A stretch of 15,531 bases of DNA from Nitrospira sp. (GTDB lineage Bacteria > Nitrospirota > Nitrospiria > Nitrospirales > Nitrospiraceae), in assembly GCA_015904055.1 (NCBI GenBank), contig JABMDE010000024.1:23814-39344 (forward strand), given 5' to 3'. The position numbers and the translations under genes are program-made. Positions within the stretch are counted from its first letter, which is position 1. The number at the start of each line of letters is the position of its first letter. The notes beneath the pieces are model-generated. The model did not search any database, was not told where the DNA came from, and saw nothing but the letters and a program-made list of their open reading frames with translations. Of this stretch, positions 1-6,660 are shown one piece after another.

Positions 1-260
1 GCCATCCGCCGGCAAACGGTTCCGGCTACGATCATCAAATCCGACTGCCGAGGCGAGCCCCGAAACACCCCGGCTCCGAACCGGTCCATATCGTACCGTG
101 AAGAGACGGCGGCCATCATCTCGATGGCGCAACAGGCAAGCCCAAAGGTCATGGGCCACAGCGAACCTTTTCGTGCCCAGTTCACGGCTTTTTCCAAGGT
201 GCCCGTGAACACATCGGGAGCACCGTCCTTTTCCTGACGTCCCAGTTGAATCAATCCCAT
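1..260 (-). CDS. nuoB: NADH-quinone oxidoreductase subunit B (NuoB), 3' end outside window
   Basis: This is the N-terminal 86 residues of NuoB, the peripheral-arm subunit of respiratory complex I that carries the last iron-sulfur cluster (N2) before quinone. The residues [15 protein letters not shown] contain the adjacent cysteine pair (C43, C44) that ligates N2, followed by the family signature YDMDRFG and [16 protein letters not shown]. The other ligand cysteines would lie beyond the window edge. C83, in GTVC, sits where many homologues have T or P and is not a known ligand. The ATG at 260-258 is preceded at 5 nt by GAGG, which overlaps the end of nuoA. The spacing to the nuoA stop is 7 nt, so the two are co-transcribed and probably translationally coupled. 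The reading frame is open to the edge. Identification is secure. Confidence 0.97.
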   Translation of the reverse strand, partial: MGLIQLGRQEKDGAPDVFTGTLEKAVNWARKGSLWPMTFGLACCAIEMMAAVSSRYDMDRFGAGVFRGSPRQSDLMIVAGTVCRRM

Positions 261-267
261 ATAAACC

Positions 268-651
268 TCAGTCCCACTCCAGTGCACCCTTCCGCCAGGC
301 ATACACATAGGCCACGACGAACAGGGCGATAAAAATGATCATCTCAATCAAACCGATCAACCCAATTTTGGTAAAGACCACCGCCCATGGGTAGAGAAAG
401 ATGACTTCAATATCGAAAATGACGAATAACATCGCAAAAATGTAGTAGCGCACCGGAAACGGCATACGGGCATCAGAGAACGGTTCGGCGCCACACTCAT
501 AGGTCGATAATTTTTCAGGCTCAGGATACCTGGGCTGAACAAAATAGCTGATCACCAACGTCAGCACTCCGAACGCAAGCGCGACGAAAATGAAGAACAG
601 GATCGGAAAAAACTTGGTTAAATAATCGAGAAGTTGATCAGTATCGCCCAT
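268..651 (-). CDS. nuoA: NADH-quinone oxidoreductase subunit A (NuoA)
   Basis: NuoA is a small membrane subunit of complex I next to the quinone channel. The 127-residue protein has three predicted transmembrane helices (about residues 11-35, 66-90 and 94-117). It carries the family's conserved loop [12 protein letters not shown] and the segment [26 protein letters not shown], given here in part as [11 protein letters not shown]; the ECG cysteine and the acidic D-E pair of helix 2 are present. I prefer the ATG at 651-649, which has GTGAGG 8 nt upstream. An in-frame ATG at 672-670, adding seven residues, has only a weak AAGG and cannot be excluded. The gene is first in a nuoAB... operon and has a candidate promoter just upstream. 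Length is normal for the family. Confidence 0.96.
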   Translation of the reverse strand: MGDTDQLLDYLTKFFPILFFIFVALAFGVLTLVISYFVQPRYPEPEKLSTYECGAEPFSDARMPFPVRYYIFAMLFVIFDIEVIFLYPWAVVFTKIGLIGLIEMIIFIALFVVAYVYAWRKGALEWD

Positions 652-694
652 TGCCTTTGCCTCACAAGGCATTGACCTTGAAAGAAGAATTGAA

Positions 695-724
695 ATTCTA
701 GAGCCTCGCTCCTAGGGATAGCAA
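695..724 (-). promoter_or_regulatory. Candidate sigma-70 promoter of the nuo operon
   Basis: On the minus strand TTGCTA (724-719) and TAGAAT (700-695) are separated by 18 bp. They match the -35 and -10 consensus at 4/6 and 5/6 positions. Transcription would start near 688, about 35 nt before the preferred nuoA start. This is the best match in the gap upstream of nuoA, but only by eye. Confidence 0.4.
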
Positions 725-1223
725 GCGAACAAAGGACCTAACAGGACCATTCCCTAAAGCCCTAGATATTCCGATTTATGCGATGACGAGATGGGAACAC
801 CAGCCCAGGTGAAGGCAAAAGCAAGCAGGAATTGGGAATAGATCAATGCGCAAACTCCACTGTATTTGCAAAGGCATCTGTCGGAACTCGACAGACCCAT
901 GACCTGAAGATGTAGCGTGTGGATTAGGCTCGGCTCCGAGGCTGTCCGGATGAAGGAACCATCCGTAACTGGGTGGGCGGCTGTGGCTGAGAACTGTCCC
1001 ACTCTGACTTCATCGGGCCGGAAGCCTTGGCTTTCCGCCGCCGATGGATCTGCGTCTCGATCCTGGGTTTCCTCCGATCGCCGAAGGGCACCGACGGGTC
1101 TTGATCGCGACGTCCGTTCATACACTATCCCTTAATAGCGCGGCATGGAGGGATACCGGCAAGCCGCGACACCATAACACTCAGAAAAACCTCCGTCAAA
1201 CCCTGGACCATCTGCTCAAATTC
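725..1223. other. Gap between divergent nuoA and OmpA-family gene, no convincing gene
   Basis: About 500 bp between the two outward-facing promoters. Open frames here (for example 754-1125 on the minus strand) show no recognisable domain, a poor start context and an unlikely composition, so none is called. The only clear structure is a perfect 7-bp hairpin at 877-895 (TCTGTCG, 5-nt loop, CGACAGA) without a T-run on either side. It could be an operator, a small RNA or chance. No tRNA-like fold was recognised. Confidence 0.5.
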
Positions 1224-1251
1224 TTGACAAGACAGCATGATTTGCTATGGT
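1224..1251 (+). promoter_or_regulatory. Strong sigma-70 promoter with extended -10 for the OmpA-family gene
   Basis: A perfect TTGACA at 1224-1229 is followed after 16 bp by TATGGT at 1246-1251. A TG at 1243-1244 gives the extended -10 pattern TGnTATnnT. The start of transcription would be near 1258, leaving a leader of about 32 nt with AAGGA at 1277-1281. It lies inside the upstream extension of the reading frame, which argues that translation starts at 1290. Confidence 0.72.
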
Positions 1252-1289
1252 TTGCACAGACACTCACGCCTTATATAAGGAACCTCTCT

Positions 1290-2948
1290 ATGAAACCTCT
1301 GACACCATTCGTCCTTATCCTATCCATAGGGATCAGCCTGTCCCTGGACCAAGGAGCAGCTCAAGCCCAGCATGCCGACATGGTCCGCTATGGAGAAGCC
1401 GCGGTTACCTTTGCAAACGGCGTGATCCAAAAAGTGACCCCCCGTGACGGTATCGTGAATTTGATCACCGGTGATAACCAATCATCAGGCAATCGGATGC
1501 TCATGGCACGGCGGGATACTTTCTATCTCAAACTCGATCACCCGGCTGAGGTGGCAGCCGGCGATCTCTTTACCGTCTACAAACGCGCGCGCAAAGTCTT
1601 TCACCCGCTAACACAAGAATATCTCGGCTTTATCGTGCTACGGTTGGCCGTGGTGCGAGTGATCGAGACCGATGGTGCGCTCGCAACTGTGGAGGCCGTC
1701 ACGAGTTATGGACAGGTCGCTCCGGGCGATCCCGTGATGCGGTTTATCGCGCCGCCGGCACCCGACGCAGCAACCAGCCTGACATCGGATGTCGCCGATC
1801 TCAGCGGCATGATCGTCGAATTACAGACGGATAAACCGATGACCTTGGTATCGCAATTCGATATCGTGTACGTGGACCGTGGAAGCGCGGACGGGCTCAA
1901 GACCGGTGATCTCATGGATATCCGCCGCCATAGCGTCGGAATTCCCGCAAGAAAGATCGGCCAACTCAAAGTCATATCGACCGAAGAACACACGGCGACC
2001 GCGCGAGTCATCAAAGCCAACACCCGCGTGCTCAAGGGAGACCGATTCAAGCTTGTCGGATATTCGGCTCCGGTCGTTCAACCGGTGGAACTCGTTCCGA
2101 CCCCGGCCAAGGCAGAAAAACAAGACCGGACGGGAGGACAACCGGATACCGCTTCAGCTGATCTCGTCGCCGGCAAATTGAAAACACAAGATGCCTCCGG
2201 ACAAAGCCGCATCAACTTGGGCGACGTGGCAAGCTTCCTTCGCTATGAATCCGGCGAAGCGGCGATCAAGCCTGAAAGCTACACCGTGTTGGACCAGGTG
2301 ATCGACCATCTGCTTACCAGCGGCGATACCAGGCTGATTCGGGTGGAAGGCCATACCGATAACGTAGAAATCGGTCCCTCGCTGAAGTCTCGCTATCCGA
2401 GCAATGTAGACCTCGCCAACGCCCGTGCCGGCGGCGTCCTCCGATATCTTGTAGAAAAGGGCGGATTGGATTCGGCTCGGCTCACTGCCGTAGGCTACGG
2501 CGACAGCAAACCGGCAGCCACCAATGCCAGTGAAGAAGGCCGGACGAAAAACCGTCGAGTGGAAATTCTGCTTTATGAGCCGACTACTGACCCTCAAGCC
2601 TCCACGGCCGATGTTCACAATCAGGCGCAGAAGCAAGGACGCGATTCTTCCGGTCTGAGCGCACGAGGGACAAACGGCCAACTGAGCACTCCTCAGGCCG
2701 TCCCTCTGAACTCGGGAGCCGGCACGCTTTCTGTCGGCCAACAACAGCAGGCTTCTGCCGGAGATGGAACGACACTGCCGAGCAGCCCGAACACAGGTGG
2801 GGTTATGTCATCTACCGGTCAACAACAGCCACAGGCAGGGGCAGGGGATGGAACCGCATCCTCGAATAACCCCAACACAAGTGGCGCCCCTTCACCAAAT
2901 CCGAACCAGCAGGATCCTCAGCAGCCGGCCGCTCCGGCAAACTTCTAG
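1290..2948 (+). CDS. Secreted OmpA-domain cell-envelope protein with two beta-rich modules
   Basis: A 552-residue protein probably anchored to peptidoglycan in the periplasm. The ATG at 1290 has AAGGA 8 nt upstream and opens a signal peptide (MKPLTPF, hydrophobic VLILSIGISLSL, likely cut after AQA near residue 27). Residues about 30-265 hold two glycine/valine-rich stretches (VAAGDLFTVYKRAR; GLKTGDLMDIRRH) that resemble SH3-like or FlgT C-terminal-type barrels; this part is only tentatively classified. Residues about 318-430 are an OmpA C-terminal domain: GHTDN (354-358) and RTKNRRVEI (418-426) include the aspartate and arginine that bind diaminopimelate. The tail (430-552) is low-complexity, rich in Q, P, S, G and N, with a 27-residue imperfect repeat. 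It has its own promoter. An upstream extension of the same frame to 1044 is rejected because it would bury the promoter and the signal peptide. Confidence 0.88.
   Translation: MKPLTPFVLILSIGISLSLDQGAAQAQHADMVRYGEAAVTFANGVIQKVTPRDGIVNLITGDNQSSGNRMLMARRDTFYLKLDHPAEVAAGDLFTVYKRARKVFHPLTQEYLGFIVLRLAVVRVIETDGALATVEAVTSYGQVAPGDPVMRFIAPPAPDAATSLTSDVADLSGMIVELQTDKPMTLVSQFDIVYVDRGSADGLKTGDLMDIRRHSVGIPARKIGQLKVISTEEHTATARVIKANTRVLKGDRFKLVGYSAPVVQPVELVPTPAKAEKQDRTGGQPDTASADLVAGKLKTQDASGQSRINLGDVASFLRYESGEAAIKPESYTVLDQVIDHLLTSGDTRLIRVEGHTDNVEIGPSLKSRYPSNVDLANARAGGVLRYLVEKGGLDSARLTAVGYGDSKPAATNASEEGRTKNRRVEILLYEPTTDPQASTADVHNQAQKQGRDSSGLSARGTNGQLSTPQAVPLNSGAGTLSVGQQQQASAGDGTTLPSSPNTGGVMSSTGQQQPQAGAGDGTASSNNPNTSGAPSPNPNQQDPQQPAAPANF
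2736..2897 (+). repeat. Two imperfect 81-bp repeats encoding the low-complexity tail
   Basis: Residues 483-509 and 510-536 of the OmpA-domain protein are diverged copies, each with a GQQQ start, an AGDGT core and a PNT near the end. The copies differ at many bases, so the duplication is old, unlike the perfect duplications in the signalling genes. The tail probably acts as a flexible spacer. Confidence 0.7.
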
Positions 2949-2965
2949 CCCTCATTTTTGCTCAC

Positions 2966-3007
2966 GGCGGTTCGTCGCTGGTTGAAAAACCGGATGCGAC
3001 AACCGCC
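2966..3007 (+). other. Long GNRA-capped hairpin between the OmpA-family gene and priA
   Basis: The stem is built of 7 bp (GGCGGTT 2966-2972 with AACCGCC 3001-3007), then 5 bp (GTCGC 2974-2978 with GCGAC 2996-3000), then 4 bp (GGTT 2980-2983 with AACC 2988-2991). The loop is GAAA (2984-2987), with a single-base bulge at 2973 and a small internal loop. It starts 18 nt after the stop of the upstream gene. There is no T-run after it on either strand, so a classical intrinsic terminator is doubtful. A 3'-end stabilising or processing hairpin, or a dispersed palindromic element, fits equally well. Confidence 0.6.
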
Positions 3008-3021
3008 TGCCGCCCGTGACG

Positions 3022-3051
3022 TTGTTCTCCCTTTTCCTGCGCTGCTACAAT
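3022..3051 (+). promoter_or_regulatory. Candidate extended -10 promoter immediately before priA
   Basis: TTGTTC (3022-3027), an 18-bp spacer and TACAAT (3046-3051) preceded by TG at 3043-3044 (TGnTACAAT). The -10 differs from consensus at one base. Transcription would start about 6-7 bases after it, on or next to the ATG at 3057, which has no Shine-Dalgarno sequence; the mRNA may therefore be leaderless. Confidence 0.42.
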
Positions 3052-3056
3052 GCCGC

Positions 3057-5327
3057 ATGCCTCTCGATGAACGCAGCCTTCGTGCCACTGCAACTCCAAC
3101 CCTCTACGCCGACGTCATCGTCCCCCGCCATATCGCCAAAGCCTTTACCTATGTCGTGCCTCCGGCATTGGCCCAGACACTCGCCATAGGCCAACGAGTC
3201 CTTGTCCCGTTCGGCCCATCGATCCTCGAAGGAGCGGTGATCTCGCTCAGTGATCAGCCTCCCATGGGGATACAGGCTGCCTACCTCAAAGAAATCCGAT
3301 CGCTGGCCAGCGGGACCGACGATCCCGATCTCTCGCCCGCGCGGCTCGATCTGTCTCGCGCTATCGCGGAGTACTATGTCGCACCCTGGGGCCAGTGTCT
3401 CCGGCTTGTTCTGTCGAAAACTCCTGCGAAACAGCCCAATCCTCTGCGGTATGTGGCCACCGATCAAGGTCGCACCGTGCTGGGCGCTGGAACTTGTCCA
3501 GACCATCTACGCCCCATGCTGGGCCGTATTGCGCGTCAAGCCAGAGGCCTGCTGTCATCCACTCTTCTCAAGACTCGCGACCACGATAGTCGGAAAACGG
3601 TCAAGGCGCTCGAACAACTGTCCTGGGTAGTCGCCACTGCATCACCGGTCGTCAAGACCGCGGTTTCCAAGCGACAGGCACAACCCATCGCCCAGCAAGG
3701 TGATCGAGCAGGAGACGCCGATCGGGTGCTCCTCGAGAAGATGCGGCCGGAACCTGATCGGGTATGGACCACTCGTGTGGCCGCCTGTCTTCAGGCCAAT
3801 CAGGCCAGGAAGATCGTCTTGTGCGCTCCATGGGAGGATCGGATCAGCCGGCTTGCCGATGCCATCCAACAGACACACGCCATCGGCAAGTCAGTCATCA
3901 TACTAGCCGGCGAGATTGCCAGGGCAGAATGGCTCGGACGGCTACTCTCGACCCTCACAGATCTCTCAATCACCATCGTTCCCACGTCACCGGCATCAGA
4001 TAACCGGACAGGCAGACAGGGGACAACGCCATCGGTGATCGTTGGAACTCGCTCAGCAGTATTCGCACCGCTCCCATCAATCGGTCTCATTTGGATGGAC
4101 AGAGAAGAAGATCCGGCGTTCAAGGAGCCTCAAGAACCACGTTATCACGCCCGAGAAGTCGCCTGGATGAGGGCCAAAGGAGAGGGGGCGCTGGTGGTAC
4201 TCGCATCCGCCCATCCGTCGCTGGAATCGGCATGTGACCCGGACGCCGAAACCTATGCCGTTTCACCAGAACCGGCCCGCCGACCGGCGATCGAGCTCGT
4301 CGATCTCAACCAGGAACCGGGAGGGACCCTGCTGAGCAGCACGCTGGTGGCGGCCATACAGGAAGCCGTGGACCGCAAAGCGGGTGTCCTGCTCTTCTTG
4401 AATCGTAAAGGCTACGCCAGAACGCTGGTCTGCCGGGACTGCGGCTGGATGCCGCGCTGCCCCTCCTGTGCGGTTACGCTTGCCTACTCACGCGAAGCGG
4501 GAAATTTATCCTGCAGATATTGTGGGAAGGCCGATGCCCTGCCGCAATCCTGCCCGATCTGTCAAGCAGTCCGATTCAATACCGTCGGAGATGGAACTGA
4601 GCGTGTCGAGCTCGACGTCCGGCGCTTGTTTCCCCAGGCGAAGATCGCACGGTTGGATGGCAGCAGACTGCATCGTACAGCTGCCGCACGCGACCTCTGG
4701 GAAGGAGTCCGGTCAGGAACATGGGACATCCTGATCGGCACACAGGCACTGTTTCAACGGGAACCGTTCCCGCGCAGAGGGTTGGTCGGTATCCTTCACG
4801 CTGATTCCGGATTGCATGTTCCGGACTTTCGCGCCGCGGAACACACATACCAACTGCTGGACAAAGCCGTGCGTTGTGGGCGGCCGGCGACGGAAGGCGG
4901 CCGGGTCATCGTACAAACACGGCTTCCCTCCCACCATGCCATACAGGCGGTACTGTCCGCCGACCCGCGCCGTTTTTATGATGAGGAACTGGCGGCAAGG
5001 CGTCTGCTCAACTATCCACCGGCCTGTCACCTGGCCACCCTTTCAGCATCAGGAAGAAACCGGCAAGAAGTTGAAGCGGCAGCAATAGAGTGGAAGAGCC
5101 GTCTCGAGGGGGCTCTGGATGGAAGAGCATCGATCACCCTGTTAGGACCGGTGACCGCCATGGGACGGCTGCCGAAAGGGCATCATCGGCAGCAGATTCT
5201 TGTGAAAGGAAGTGACCGTCCGCTCTTATGCCGTCTTATACAGGGATCCGTTGAGCGAATGGAAGGCACCTATCGAAGGGGGCAGATCAAGTTCGTCGTC
5301 GATATCGATCCCGTTGAGATGGGGTAA
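3057..5327 (+). CDS. priA: Primosomal protein N' (PriA) with degenerate helicase motifs
   Basis: PriA recognises stalled forks and reloads the replicative helicase. The 756-residue product has the N-terminal 3'-DNA-binding domain (YADVIVPRHIAKAFTYVVP), a winged-helix region, a helicase-like body and the C-terminal domain ending VDIDPVEMG. All eight zinc cysteines are kept (C459, 462, 468, 471, 486, 489, 499, 502). The ATPase motifs are not. The Walker A site, normally GSGKT, reads CAPWEDRIS (256-264). DEEH reads DREE (348-351). SATPS reads SAHPS (384-388). The AKGHDF part of motif V reads FQREPF (566-571). GRAGR of motif VI reads RCGRP (606-610). The frame is intact on both sides, so this is not a frameshift. 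ATP hydrolysis and unwinding are therefore unlikely. Actinobacterial PriA is a known parallel. I chose the ATG at 3057 because the conserved domain begins soon after it. In-frame TTG 2958 and ATG 2994 lie in or beside the upstream hairpin and lack a ribosome site. Confidence 0.93.
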   Translation: MPLDERSLRATATPTLYADVIVPRHIAKAFTYVVPPALAQTLAIGQRVLVPFGPSILEGAVISLSDQPPMGIQAAYLKEIRSLASGTDDPDLSPARLDLSRAIAEYYVAPWGQCLRLVLSKTPAKQPNPLRYVATDQGRTVLGAGTCPDHLRPMLGRIARQARGLLSSTLLKTRDHDSRKTVKALEQLSWVVATASPVVKTAVSKRQAQPIAQQGDRAGDADRVLLEKMRPEPDRVWTTRVAACLQANQARKIVLCAPWEDRISRLADAIQQTHAIGKSVIILAGEIARAEWLGRLLSTLTDLSITIVPTSPASDNRTGRQGTTPSVIVGTRSAVFAPLPSIGLIWMDREEDPAFKEPQEPRYHAREVAWMRAKGEGALVVLASAHPSLESACDPDAETYAVSPEPARRPAIELVDLNQEPGGTLLSSTLVAAIQEAVDRKAGVLLFLNRKGYARTLVCRDCGWMPRCPSCAVTLAYSREAGNLSCRYCGKADALPQSCPICQAVRFNTVGDGTERVELDVRRLFPQAKIARLDGSRLHRTAAARDLWEGVRSGTWDILIGTQALFQREPFPRRGLVGILHADSGLHVPDFRAAEHTYQLLDKAVRCGRPATEGGRVIVQTRLPSHHAIQAVLSADPRRFYDEELAARRLLNYPPACHLATLSASGRNRQEVEAAAIEWKSRLEGALDGRASITLLGPVTAMGRLPKGHHRQQILVKGSDRPLLCRLIQGSVERMEGTYRRGQIKFVVDIDPVEMG

Positions 5328-5344
5328 GGTTAGCGGGATTTTTT
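5310..5344 (+). terminator. Probable intrinsic terminator overlapping the priA stop codon
   Basis: CCCGTTGA (5310-5317) pairs with TTAGCGGG (5330-5337) with two G-U wobbles, enclosing a 12-nt loop that contains the priA stop, and is followed by a run of six T at 5339-5344. The structure also covers the last codons of the convergent gene, so the two 3' ends share it. The wobbles make the stem modest in strength. Confidence 0.5.
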
Positions 5345-5752
5345 CCGTACGGCCGGTTGAGACTCCTTCTTCGTGTGAGAAGGATGATCCGTCGCATCGG
5401 TGGAAGCCGCCCATGTCCGTTTGAACAGACCATACGAAAAAGCGATCCAAAATACGGAAGAGAACAGACCCAGTACGACAGCCATGAGCATCGTTTCCAT
5501 CTGGTCTTGGGAGGGGGTTTCAGAAATACCCTTAAGCTGAATCATCACGTGTATCGGCCAGGCAAAGCTTTCCAAGCCGAGCAAGAGAGTCGTCCAGGCC
5601 CAGAGCTCCGTAATGGACCGAACCCTCCACCACAGAAATCCCGCTACAGTGAAGGCCCAGAGCGCCACAATACCCTGAGCAGCAGCCCCCTGGAGAATCC
5701 AAAACCCAATGGTCGTGACGAGGGTTCCCAGGATGAGATTCAGGATGATCAT
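5330..5752 (-). CDS. Small multi-pass membrane protein of unknown function
   Basis: I do not recognise a family. The 140-residue product has about four hydrophobic segments (residues 2-20, 24-44, 50-71 and 86-111), consistent with three or four transmembrane helices. Its charged, lysine-rich C-terminal tail (from about 112, ending QPAVRKKSR) is probably cytosolic. The ATG at 5752 lies two codons after an in-frame TGA, so the start cannot be further upstream; no Shine-Dalgarno sequence is visible. It lies 55 bp after the stop of the CheY-like gene on the same strand and may be the last gene of that transcript. It is convergent with priA with only 2 bp between the stop codons. No link to signalling can be shown from the sequence. 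Confidence 0.8.
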   Translation of the reverse strand: MIILNLILGTLVTTIGFWILQGAAAQGIVALWAFTVAGFLWWRVRSITELWAWTTLLLGLESFAWPIHVMIQLKGISETPSQDQMETMLMAVVLGLFSSVFWIAFSYGLFKRTWAASTDATDHPSHTKKESQPAVRKKSR

Positions 5753-5807
5753 CGTGTGTCAGACAGCCGCGTAGAAATCCAAGTCTGACTGGGGACCCAA
5801 TGCGATG

Positions 5808-6209
5808 TCAATGAGGGGAAGGAACCGTACGAATCGAGGACATATCGGCTTCGGCAGCAACGGCCTCGAGCAGGATATTCACGTCGAACGGTTTCTGAAG
5901 GGTTCGGCTGGCACCCAGCATCTTGGCGACATCCAGGAAGTTCAGGATCCCGATCATGTCGCCGCCGCCGGTCATCGCAATCACGCGGGACGAGGGAAAC
6001 TCACGGTGCAGAGTCACGATACTTTCCAGACCATCTTGATCGGGCATCAGAATATCCATGATCACCACGTCGGCTTGGCGGGCCCGATATCGTTCCAGTC
6101 CCTCCTTCCCGCTACGTGCCTCCTCCACGACATACCCGGCCTGCTCCAGAATTGCCCGGACAAGACAGCGTATACGATCTTCGTCATCAATAACCAGAAC
6201 TGACGGCAT
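5808..6209 (-). CDS. CheY-like single-domain response regulator
   Basis: The 133-residue protein is one receiver domain with no output domain. The full catalytic set is present: acidic pair D8/D9 (VLVIDDED), phosphoacceptor D52 (IMDILMPDQDG), T80 (AMTGG) and K106 (LQKPF). The ATG at 6209 is chosen over a longer reading to 6359 because GGAGG stands 6 nt ahead of it and the receiver fold begins at once. It overlaps the end of the preceding receiver gene by 23 nt, pointing to one operon with the four-PAS kinase. The natural reading is that it takes phosphate from that kinase and relays it or acts by protein contact. Partners are inferred from position only. Confidence 0.92.
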   Translation of the reverse strand: MPSVLVIDDEDRIRCLVRAILEQAGYVVEEARSGKEGLERYRARQADVVIMDILMPDQDGLESIVTLHREFPSSRVIAMTGGGDMIGILNFLDVAKMLGASRTLQKPFDVNILLEAVAAEADMSSIRTVPSPH

Positions 6210-6660
6210 TAAACCCCTCCCGCGACAATTGTGATCGCTCTTCGCGTTGTATCGACAGCTCAGTTGATGGTGGACAGGCTGCAGATCGAGCATCCAAGAC
6301 CCGCCGAATCCTATGCGCCAGGTCCTGCACTGTAAGCGGCTTCGGAGCGATGTCGACAATTCCGCTCATATGATTGTCTTCATTGAACAGTGCCTGCTCC
6401 GAACCGACACAGAGGATCACCGGCAGATCCGGTCTCAGTTGCCGACATCGGTGGGCCAGTCGATCTACGGACATATCGGGCAGAGTCAGATCGGCAATCA
6501 AGAGATCCACGCGCTGCGGAGCCAGATCGAACGCCTGCCAGGCCGCTGTTCCACTCGTCAGTATGATCAGACGGTACCCGAGCGACTCCAGCATTTTCTG
6601 TCCGGACGTGACAAAAGATTCCTCGGCCGCCACGAACAGGATACATTCGCGTCCATACAT
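6187..6660 (-). CDS. Receiver domain split off from the upstream hybrid kinase; degenerate active site
   Basis: A 157-residue receiver. Phosphoacceptor D57 (LIADLTLPDM) and K107 (APKPL) are kept, but the acidic pair that binds magnesium reads AA (ILFVAAEES, A11/A12) and the usual Thr after strand 4 is Val (ILCVGS, V85), so phosphorylation is doubtful. The first in-frame residues, GREC, repeat residues 827-830 of the kinase gene, which it overlaps by 94 nt. A perfect 14-bp tandem duplication at the junction shifts the frame. With one copy removed, the kinase would read straight through into this receiver as a hybrid protein. The ATG used here is provided by the duplication itself, with only a weak GGA as ribosome site, so expression may be low. 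A 50-residue tail after the receiver runs into the CheY-like gene. Confidence 0.82.
   Translation of the reverse strand: MYGRECILFVAAEESFVTSGQKMLESLGYRLIILTSGTAAWQAFDLAPQRVDLLIADLTLPDMSVDRLAHRCRQLRPDLPVILCVGSEQALFNEDNHMSGIVDIAPKPLTVQDLAHRIRRVLDARSAACPPSTELSIQREERSQLSREGFNAVSSGY

Noticed and set aside
754..1125. 123-codon open frame on the minus strand between nuoA and the OmpA-family gene
   Set aside because: No recognisable domain, no good ribosome site, arginine/serine-rich composition typical of a chance frame in GC-rich DNA.
1044..1289. 82-codon upstream extension of the OmpA-family gene
   Set aside because: It contains the strong promoter and would place the signal peptide in the interior; the ATG at 1290 has a good ribosome site.
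2154..2744. 196-codon minus-strand frame opposite the OmpA domain
   Set aside because: Antisense shadow of a clearly conserved coding region; no domain.
2958..3056. Earlier in-frame TTG and ATG starts for priA
   Set aside because: No ribosome site, no conserved PriA residues, and they fall in or next to the intergenic hairpin.
3600..4300. Possible frameshift in priA explaining the missing Walker A motif
   Set aside because: The reading frame is continuous, the other frames show no GSGKT, and conserved PriA residues occur on both sides and between the lost motifs.
4758..4772. 7-bp inverted repeat CGGGAAC/GTTCCCG
   Set aside because: Lies within conserved priA coding sequence with no spacing or context for an operator or terminator; likely chance.
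5357..5788. 143-codon plus-strand frame opposite the small membrane protein
   Set aside because: Composition is that of an antisense shadow, whereas the minus-strand frame encodes plausible membrane helices.
6210..6359. N-terminal extension of the CheY-like regulator
   Set aside because: It overlaps the preceding receiver gene and lacks homology; the ATG at 6209 has an ideal ribosome site.
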